A DNA stretch of 47,508 nt from Candidatus Thorarchaeota archaeon (GTDB taxonomy: Archaea; Asgardarchaeota; Thorarchaeia; Thorarchaeales; Thorarchaeaceae): NCBI GenBank assembly GCA_016839445.1, contig JAEOUG010000060.1, forward strand, positions 1-47,508, written 5' to 3'. Below, piece by piece: positions 42,175 to 47,508 of the stretch. Every line of letters begins with the position of its first letter. The first letter of the stretch is position 1. The translations under genes and the position numbers were made by a program. The notes beneath the pieces were generated by a model that was not told where the DNA came from, did not search any database, and saw nothing but the letters and a program-made list of their open reading frames with translations.

Positions 42175-42456
42175 TCAATCCAGATCAATAACAATCTGCT
42201 TGACCTTAGTCTTTGAAATCTTCTTGAGGCCGTGCTGGCCTGGTTCATATCTGCACTCCAAGAGACCTGCCTCATAGAGTATTTTGATTTGGGCGCTGGC
42301 GTTTGCTTCCGTACCACCGAGGTGTCGGGCTACTCGCGTGACGTCCTTCTCACCCTGAAGAAGTAGCTTCAGTATCTTTAGACGAGTTCCTGAAGACAGT
42401 GCGCGTCCAATACGAAGTATTGTGTCATCGTTGTCAATGTGAAGTTTCTCGGACAG
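42175..42456 (-). CDS. ArsR-like winged-helix regulator with a CTG start
   Basis: A 93-residue frame opened by CTG (42454-42456) with no in-frame ATG, GTG or TTG near its beginning, which is why simple start rules miss it. It reads MSEKLHIDNDDTILRIGRAL, then SSGTRLKILKLLLQGEKDVT, with recognition helix ANASAQIKILYEAGLL and a wing YEPGQHGLKKISKTKVKQIV ending IDLD, a classic ArsR layout. GAGGTG lies 6 nt before the CTG as a good Shine-Dalgarno. It is divergent from the DUF460 gene and shares the AT-rich region TTTATTATACTT (about 42500-42511), so it may regulate that gene or itself. The 3' end faces the acidic protein gene 6 bp away. Confidence 0.8.
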   Translation of the reverse strand: MSEKLHIDNDDTILRIGRALSSGTRLKILKLLLQGEKDVTRVARHLGGTEANASAQIKILYEAGLLECRYEPGQHGLKKISKTKVKQIVIDLD

Positions 42457-42498
42457 TTATCACACCTCGAATCAATCTTGCGTGTTGCTCAAGTGGGC

Positions 42499-42511
42499 CT
42501 TTATTATACTT
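42499..42511. promoter_or_regulatory. TATA-like element between the CTG-start regulator and the DUF460 gene
   Basis: CTTTATTATACTT is A/T-rich and about 43 nt upstream of the regulator start on the minus strand and 70 nt before the DUF460 start on the plus strand. It fits the regulator promoter better. Confidence 0.45.
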
Positions 42512-42581
42512 GTTGTTTGGGGAGTTTCCGGGGGCTGATGTTAGTACAAATAGGTTCTTAGCGTATCAGACGGGAGATTGA

Positions 42582-44624
42582 TTGAGTGCTCCTCTAATGG
42601 ATAGTGATGACGAGTTCATACTTGGCTTCGACATTCTACCATCACACAGCCCAAGTTCTAGAAGTGCGCCAAAGTATGCCTGTGTCATCATGCACAAGGG
42701 TGTGGAACTCAACGAGTACTCTGAAGTCACACGCGGAAACCTGCTGAGAATCATCAGAGAAATCAAGCCAAAGTGGGTGTGCACGGACAACATCTTTGAG
42801 GTCGTGTCAGACAGCAAGTCTCTGTTTCGATTTGCAGATCGTCTTCCTACAGATACGCGACTTGTTCAGGTCACTGGTGTTCCCCCTCATCAAGTACCCC
42901 TCAAGCGTCTTGCCAAGAGATACGGAATACCAACACGCGGAAAGCCAACACCGCTTGAAGCAGCCAGGATTGCAGCCCAACTGGTAAGCCGAGGCATTGG
43001 CCACTACGTGGAGTGCTTTGGAGAGCAGACGGAAATCAAAGTGACAAGAGGCAGGAAGCCCGGAAGAGGAGGACAGAGCGCTAACCGGTTCCGGAGAAGA
43101 GTCCACTCCCAAATCCAGCAGATGACACGTCACATAGAGTCCACACTAAGGGCCGCTGGTATCGACTTCGACGTGCATACAAGGGAGTCAGATTTCGGTT
43201 ACTCCAGTGCGAGACTTGTCACCAATGCGCCATTGCCTGCGATTCGGAATCTGATTGAGTCGAAGCGCAACGGGGACTTCAAGATTCTCATTGCGCCAGT
43301 CAGAAAGAGATTGGAGTTTCTCCCACTCGAACCAAAGGCCATTGCGGCCGACACTACGCCAAGGTACTTCATCCTTGGGCTAGATCCTGGGACAACGGCG
43401 GCCTACTGCCTCCTGGCCTTCAATGGCAAGATACGTGTCCTAAGAAGTAGAAAGGGACTAACACGAGCTGATGTCATCCGTGAAGTCTACGAAGAGGGCA
43501 TCCCAGTTCTGGTCGCTGCAGATGTTCCCAGTGCTCCCCACTTCGTGGAGAAGATTGCCCGAACTGTGAATGCACCAATCTTCACCCCCGAGAGACCTAT
43601 TCCTGTTGCGGACAAGAATGAAATCGCCAGAGAATATGCTGAAGACGTCAAGGTTCGGAATGCTCACGAAAGGGACTCGCTCACTGCCGCGGTCTACGCA
43701 TATAGAAGCATTCTCCCAAGACTACAGCAGATTGACAGAATGGTCCGAGAAGAAGAGCTAAGTGTCGACAGGAATCATCTGAAAGCACTTGTCATCAAGG
43801 GAACCCCAATCAACGAGGCCATTGCTTCTATTCAGGCTGAGAGTGTCGAGTTTTCAGAAGCAGTAACAGAGCCCGAAGAAGAGGTTCAGCCTTCCGAGCA
43901 ACTAACACAGGAGCGCTTTGACGGACTTCGGACTAGAATGGAGGATCTGGAGGACAAGAACGCAGTCCTTGAAGAGAAACTTGATGACTTGAAGAGAGTC
44001 AACGAATTCCTCAGGTTCAGAGAGAGCGAAGTGAGCGAGAGTCTAGAGATCATATCTCGCGAGAACTACTGGAAAATCAAGCGCGACCGGGAGGTTGCGA
44101 AGTCCAAGGAGGCGCTTCGGAAATCAGAACAGAGAGTGCTGCAGCTGAGGACTGAACTGGAGGCTCTGGGCAAACGCTTGGACCTTCTGAAGGGCGTGAA
44201 GCGTCTCGAGATGAAGGGCGACATGCTCGCAATCAAGGTCATTCCCCACTTCACAAGGGAGAGCATTGAGGAATACACCAAGAAGGTCGGTCTCAAGAGC
44301 GGGGATATCGTGCTGTTCGAGGACGCATCGGGGGGAGGACCTCATACTGCAGCCCTTCTGATTGAGAGAGAAATCCGTGCTGTTGTCGTCGATACGCCCT
44401 TGTCACATCTACCCCGAGAGGAGCTTGTACGGGCACTCATACCCATTGTGAACGCTGACGATGTTGAGCTAAGAAGAATAGACGAGTTCGCTTTCATCTC
44501 TCGAAAGAAGTTCGAAGCAAAGATGCAGACCTTTGTGCGTGAAGTCCGGGAGGAGGCACGGAAGAAGGGTGAAGAAGATCTCGTAGAACTAGTAGAGCGG
44601 TACCGCAGAGAAGGAAGGGCCTAG
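42582..44624 (+). CDS. DUF460 protein with RNase H-like domain and coiled coil (COG2433)
   Basis: A 680-residue archaeal protein. The N-terminal third is a DUF460 module (ILGFDILPSHSP, IIREIKPKWVCTDN, VPPHQVPLKRLAKRYGIP). A RuvC/YqgF-like RNase H fold follows near 262-395 (FILGLDPGTTAAYCLLAFNG, VLVAADVPSAPHFVEK, VRNAHERDSLTAAVYAYR). A coiled coil covers about 440-540 (RMEDLEDKNAVLEEKLDDLKRV), then a C-terminal domain. The catalytic Asp of LGLDPGT and the NAHERDS Asp are kept, so nuclease activity is plausible but unproven. TTG start with GGGAG 7 nt upstream. Confidence 0.85.
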   Translation: MSAPLMDSDDEFILGFDILPSHSPSSRSAPKYACVIMHKGVELNEYSEVTRGNLLRIIREIKPKWVCTDNIFEVVSDSKSLFRFADRLPTDTRLVQVTGVPPHQVPLKRLAKRYGIPTRGKPTPLEAARIAAQLVSRGIGHYVECFGEQTEIKVTRGRKPGRGGQSANRFRRRVHSQIQQMTRHIESTLRAAGIDFDVHTRESDFGYSSARLVTNAPLPAIRNLIESKRNGDFKILIAPVRKRLEFLPLEPKAIAADTTPRYFILGLDPGTTAAYCLLAFNGKIRVLRSRKGLTRADVIREVYEEGIPVLVAADVPSAPHFVEKIARTVNAPIFTPERPIPVADKNEIAREYAEDVKVRNAHERDSLTAAVYAYRSILPRLQQIDRMVREEELSVDRNHLKALVIKGTPINEAIASIQAESVEFSEAVTEPEEEVQPSEQLTQERFDGLRTRMEDLEDKNAVLEEKLDDLKRVNEFLRFRESEVSESLEIISRENYWKIKRDREVAKSKEALRKSEQRVLQLRTELEALGKRLDLLKGVKRLEMKGDMLAIKVIPHFTRESIEEYTKKVGLKSGDIVLFEDASGGGPHTAALLIEREIRAVVVDTPLSHLPREELVRALIPIVNADDVELRRIDEFAFISRKKFEAKMQTFVREVREEARKKGEEDLVELVERYRREGRA

Positions 44625-44628
44625 CGGT

Positions 44629-44856
44629 CTACTCGGGTATCTGAATCCAGAGTATGTTGTTGCCTCTGATTAGAATCTGACCATATTTCGCCCTTATCTG
44701 GTCACTCTCCATCTCTTCTGCATCTGCGAGCGTGAGGTTCATGTACATATCGCATCTCGTGAGATGCCCTCTGAATATCCTCTGGTCTTTGAGCTTGACC
44801 GAAACGACCTCGTTGATTTGCAGTTCCAGCGCTTTGATGGGCATTCTCTCGGACAT
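44629..44856 (-). CDS. Sm-like (LSm) RNA-binding protein
   Basis: A 75-residue Sm-fold protein. Sm1 is VVSVKLKDQRIFRGHLTRCDMYMNLTLADAEE, with the D-x-M-N-L signature; Sm2 is GQILIRGNNILWIQIPE, with the R-G-N motif. These form heptameric rings binding U-rich RNA. The ATG at 44854-44856 (MSERMPIKALELQ) is chosen over 44868 on family length. The TATA GGCTTTATAATG on the minus strand at about 44891-44902 fits this gene. The 3' end faces the DUF460 gene. Confidence 0.93.
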   Translation of the reverse strand: MSERMPIKALELQINEVVSVKLKDQRIFRGHLTRCDMYMNLTLADAEEMESDQIRAKYGQILIRGNNILWIQIPE

Positions 44857-44996
44857 GCTTGGCACCACTCAAGAGAGGCCAAGTGGGAGCATTATAAAGC
44901 CTTTGATGCAAGGCTGGATGCATCAGATTCAAGGCGCATGATTCAACAGCGCTTTAACCGAAAGCACCTGCAGCAGAGGTCGATGGGGCCGCTAGT

Positions 44997-45986
44997 ATGA
45001 CAACAATCTGTCTGGGTATCGAAGGGACAGCACACTCATTCGGAGCTGGTATTGTCACAGAGGACGGAGAGGTTCTGTCCAACGTCTGGGACATGCTGAG
45101 CCCTGCTGAGGGAGGCATCCACCCCAGAGAGGCCAGTCGCCACCACGCAGATCTCGGCCCAGAAATCATCAAGACGGCAATGGAGTCAGCGGGTATCGAA
45201 TTCAGGGACATTGACATTGTCGCATTCTCCAGAGGTCCTGGCCTCGGACCCTGTCTTCGTACTACGGCCACTATCGCCCGGGTTCTCTCTCTGAAACTTG
45301 GAGTGCCTCTTGTCGGGGTCAACCATTGCGTGGCACACATAGAGATTGGTTGCCTGGAGTCTGGATTCGTCGATCCAGTCACTGTCTATGTATCCGGCGG
45401 GAACACGCAGGTAATCGCGTTTGCTGGCGGACGCTTCCGTACTTTCGGAGAGACTCTGGACATCGCTGTAGGAAACATGCTCGATGTTCTTGGCAGGTCG
45501 CTAGGAATGGGCTTTCCGGCAGGCCCAGCCATTGAACGTGAAGCCTTGAAGGGTACCCGGTATCTGCCGCTACCGTATTCAGTCAAGGGAATGGATCTCA
45601 GCTACTCCGGGATCCTGACATCGGCACGGAGGCTATATGACGAAGGGAACTCGGTGCAAGACATTAGTTTCAGTGTACAGGAAACCGCATTTGGGATGCT
45701 CGGAGAAATCGCGGAGCGCGCGCTTGCACACACAAAGAAGAAGGAGCTTCTCCTGACCGGAGGTGTTGCCAGAAATAACCGGCTTGCAGAGCTCTTGGAG
45801 GGTGTTTCAGAAAGACATGGAGTCGTATTCCATCGTGTTTCTCCCCCTCTGGCCGGCGACCAAGGGGCGATGATTGCCTGGAATGGAATCCTGTCACATA
45901 GGTCCGGTAATCACCTAGAAGTCCGTGACTCGCATGTCCTTCCTAGATGGCGAACTGATGAGCAAGACATCGACTGGAGGTCCTGA
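44997..45986 (+). CDS. kae1: KEOPS complex subunit Kae1 (tRNA t6A threonylcarbamoyltransferase)
   Basis: Catalytic subunit that transfers threonylcarbamoyl to A37 of ANN-decoding tRNAs. ASKHA fold with CLGIEGTAHSFGAGIV at the start, AFSRGPGLGPCLRT, metal His pair H110/H114 (VGVNHCVAHIEIG), YVSGGNTQVI, GMDLSYSGI, LTGGVARNNRL and PPLAGDQGAMIAWNG (metal Asp). 329 residues, unfused. Bud32 follows directly (stop 45986, next ATG 45989). GCTTTAACC at 44951-44959 is a possible TATA box. Confidence 0.97.
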   Translation: MTTICLGIEGTAHSFGAGIVTEDGEVLSNVWDMLSPAEGGIHPREASRHHADLGPEIIKTAMESAGIEFRDIDIVAFSRGPGLGPCLRTTATIARVLSLKLGVPLVGVNHCVAHIEIGCLESGFVDPVTVYVSGGNTQVIAFAGGRFRTFGETLDIAVGNMLDVLGRSLGMGFPAGPAIEREALKGTRYLPLPYSVKGMDLSYSGILTSARRLYDEGNSVQDISFSVQETAFGMLGEIAERALAHTKKKELLLTGGVARNNRLAELLEGVSERHGVVFHRVSPPLAGDQGAMIAWNGILSHRSGNHLEVRDSHVLPRWRTDEQDIDWRS

Positions 45987-45988
45987 AG

Positions 45989-46612
45989 ATGGACATCATA
46001 GCAGTTGGCGCAGAATCGACCCTCTACAGATTGGAGCACTGGGGTCGTATCTTTGCTGTGAAGTGGCGGAGAGAGAAACCTTACCTCCTACCGAATATCG
46101 ATGCGTCATTGAGGCGGGCACGAACGACCAGAGAGTGCAAGATGTTGACAATGGTTCGTTCTCTTGGCATACGTACTCCTGCGATATACTCTCTTGACCT
46201 CAATGAATGCTCCATCACGATGGATTTCATCAAGGGCATTCAGCTGAAGCAGTCAATTCAGAGTGGTTCACTTCAAGATTCCAAGAGATTCTGTACAGAG
46301 TTCGGAGACATCCTCGCTCAGCTCCATCAGGCTGGAATCGTGCACGGGGATCCTACAACCAGCAATCTGATTCTCGATGAGCAGGGCCGACTATGGTTTG
46401 TAGACTTCGGCCTTTCGGAAACCAATGCCACTGTAGAGATGAAGGGTGTAGATGTGCATCTTGTCCGCCGGGCCCTAGAAACAACCCACTGGGACGTGCA
46501 GGATGTGCTCCTGCAATCCTTTCTAGAAGGATACAGCTCTAGAGCTGGCAATGAAGCCGAACAGACATTCGCAAGGATGGATGAAATCCGGGAGAGGGGA
46601 CGCTACCACTAG
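45989..46612 (+). CDS. bud32: KEOPS complex kinase/ATPase Bud32
   Basis: A 207-residue atypical kinase that binds Kae1 and drives the t6A cycle. MDIIAVGAESTLYRL is the nucleotide loop, K25 (FAVKWRREK) the ATP lysine, HGDPTTSN (119-126) the catalytic loop with D121, DFGLSE (139-144) the metal motif. C-terminal RRALETTHWD and ERGRYH are typical. It is two bp behind Kae1, as separate proteins, whereas several euryarchaea fuse them. Confidence 0.95.
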   Translation: MDIIAVGAESTLYRLEHWGRIFAVKWRREKPYLLPNIDASLRRARTTRECKMLTMVRSLGIRTPAIYSLDLNECSITMDFIKGIQLKQSIQSGSLQDSKRFCTEFGDILAQLHQAGIVHGDPTTSNLILDEQGRLWFVDFGLSETNATVEMKGVDVHLVRRALETTHWDVQDVLLQSFLEGYSSRAGNEAEQTFARMDEIRERGRYH

Positions 46613-46657
46613 ACACCAACACCTTCTGGACGAAGAGGGCGTTCTCCACAAGGCAAT

Positions 46658-46666
46658 CTTTATATC
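46658..46666 (+). promoter_or_regulatory. TATA box for uS15
   Basis: CTTTATATC lies 65-73 nt upstream of the uS15 ATG, allowing a leader of about 40 nt. Confidence 0.55.
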
Positions 46667-46730
46667 CGAAGGCTCAGGGCGTGGGTCTGACCCGTCTTTT
46701 GGGAACATATCGGACCCAGAGGTCTTCCCG

Positions 46731-47192
46731 ATGGCAAGAATGCATACAAGGCGCAAGGGCCAGTCTGGAAGCAAGCGTCCCTCGACGCTGCGCGTGCCAG
46801 AGTGGATAGATAAGGAAAAGAACGCTAAGTGGGTAGAAGAGAAGGTAATCGAGCTTGCCAAGGCGGGAAACACTCCATCAATGATTGGCATGGTTCTGCG
46901 TGACCAATACGGTGTTCCCCTTGTAAGAACCGTGAGCGGTAAGAGAGTCATGGGTATCCTACGCGAGAACGAGCTTGAGCGGAGAGTTCCAGAGGACCTT
47001 CGCAACATGATTGCTAAGGCTACGACAATCCGCCGACATCTTGAAGACAACAAGAAAGACTTCGTGTCGAAGAGAGGACTCCAGCTCGTAGAGAGCAAGA
47101 TCCACAGGCTCTCCAAATACTACAGGAAGAAGAAGGTTCTTCCATCCGACTGGAAGTACAGTCCGGACCAGGCTGCAGTCCTTTTGAGATAG
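46731..47192 (+). CDS. rps15: Small ribosomal subunit protein uS15
   Basis: A 153-residue archaeal/eukaryotic-size uS15. MARMHTRRKGQSGSKRP, the VPEWIDKEKNAKWVEEKVIELAKAG region, PSMIGMVLRDQYGVPLVRTVSGKRVMGIL and the rRNA-binding part SKRGLQLVESKIHRLSKYYRKKKVLPSDWKY are diagnostic. I use the ATG at 46731; the upstream open frame overlaps bud32 and is not similar. AGAGGT at 46719-46724 may serve as ribosome binding site. A RecJ-like gene follows, as in other archaea. Confidence 0.97.
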   Translation: MARMHTRRKGQSGSKRPSTLRVPEWIDKEKNAKWVEEKVIELAKAGNTPSMIGMVLRDQYGVPLVRTVSGKRVMGILRENELERRVPEDLRNMIAKATTIRRHLEDNKKDFVSKRGLQLVESKIHRLSKYYRKKKVLPSDWKYSPDQAAVLLR

Positions 47193-47226
47193 TTTTATCA
47201 TCCGGCTGCATGCCATCTGCCCTGTT

Positions 47227-47508
47227 ATGAGCCGCAGGACTAGATCATCAGCATCTCTGAAGTCCCTTGTTAAGAAATCGAATGAGATCGAAACCACGCT
47301 GGCCAGACAGGTTCTTGTTCAGTCCTCTCCGGAACCAGCCGCTCTCCTAGCCAGCGCTGTTCTATGCAGATCACTAAAGCGAGCTGGTCATCTCTTCCAC
47401 TTCTCGACCTCCACCCCTCTTCTAGATACTGACGTTGTCAATGAATTGAAGGAGCAGCACGACAAGAAATCATTGCTCTTCGTGGGAGTCTATCTCCACG
47501 GCAAGAAG
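47227..47508 (+). CDS. RecJ-like protein lacking the usual catalytic motif, N-terminal fragment
   Basis: The frame is open from ATG 47227 past the window end (94 residues seen). In archaea a RecJ/GAN-type DHH phosphoesterase gene often follows rps15. Residues 35-63 (SPEPAALLASAVLCRSLKRAG and HLFHF) align by pattern to the first DHH motif, normally H-x-D-A-D-G-x-x-x-x-x-x-L-x-x-x-x-x-R-x-G-x-x-F-H. Here the His and Asp ligands are replaced by Ser, Pro and Ala. VGVYLHGKK stands where a second Asp motif (D-L-G) is expected. This resembles inactive RecJ homologues such as Cdc45. Family assignment is moderate. Confidence 0.6.
   Translation, partial: MSRRTRSSASLKSLVKKSNEIETTLARQVLVQSSPEPAALLASAVLCRSLKRAGHLFHFSTSTPLLDTDVVNELKEQHDKKSLLFVGVYLHGKK

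Noticed and set aside
1..47508. CRISPR array, insertion sequence, prophage or integrated element
   Set aside because: No regularly spaced repeats, transposase, integrase or phage structural genes were seen, and no duplicated tRNA 3' end suggesting an attachment site was noticed near the three tRNAs.

Overview
The window is a gene-dense archaeal chromosome segment. Archaeal hallmarks are: Orc1/Cdc6, MCM, a BA-type GINS subunit, RFC large and small subunits, Hel308, the NurA-HerA pair, TFB, an Rpo8-like RNA polymerase subunit, separate Kae1 and Bud32, isopentenyl phosphate kinase, GPN-loop GTPase, LSm, DUF460, UPF0200/UPF0201 and three tRNA genes with bulge-helix-bulge (BHB) introns. A roadblock protein next to a Ras/Arf-like GTPase, an Rpo8-like subunit and medium GC content point to an Asgard archaeon, possibly of the Thorarchaeota type. 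That placement is an inference; no phylogeny could be run.

Layout. 1-3.7 kb: tail of a cysteine desulfurase, a small membrane protein, GlmS, ribosomal protein uS10 and isopentenyl phosphate kinase. 3.7-16.3 kb: cell-envelope region with a 1251-residue membrane-anchored HerA/DUF87-type ATPase, an Ig-like surface protein, tRNA-Glu with an intron in the D arm, a pilin-like mini-protein, a TadA/PilT-type secretion ATPase with a Cys-rich N-terminus, a divergent TFB, Rpo8, a second surface protein that lacks its expected end, and an orphan korA. 16.4-26.3 kb: tRNA-Gly with a T-arm intron, a structured intergenic element, then a replication block (orc1/cdc6, ArsR-like regulator, truA, rfcL, rfcS, gins23, mcm, hel308). 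26.3-34.5 kb: histone-deacetylase-fold hydrolase, tRNA-Pro with a canonical intron, ThpR, an AAA ATPase, UPF0200 kinase, UPF0201, TrmG10, GPN GTPase, XRE regulator and HD phosphohydrolase. 34.5-37.0 kb: a three-gene operon of a double roadblock protein, an unrecognised 306-residue protein and a small GTPase, behind a TATA box and a 7-bp inverted repeat. 37.1-47.5 kb: pyrG, nurA, herA, an acidic hypothetical protein, a CTG-start winged-helix regulator, DUF460 protein, LSm, Kae1, Bud32, uS15 and the start of a RecJ-like protein whose catalytic motif appears to be missing.

Functional themes are DNA replication and repair (loader, clamp loader, helicase and GINS in one place), tRNA maturation (introns, TrmG10, TruA, KEOPS subunits, ThpR) and a GTPase/roadblock signalling module. 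The best candidates for undescribed biology are the roadblock/unknown/GTPase operon, the orphan secretion ATPase with its mini-pilin, the non-canonical tRNA introns, the structured element upstream of orc1 and the RecJ/Cdc45-like protein at the right edge. No intergenic gap reaches 300 bases, and no CRISPR array, insertion sequence or prophage was seen.
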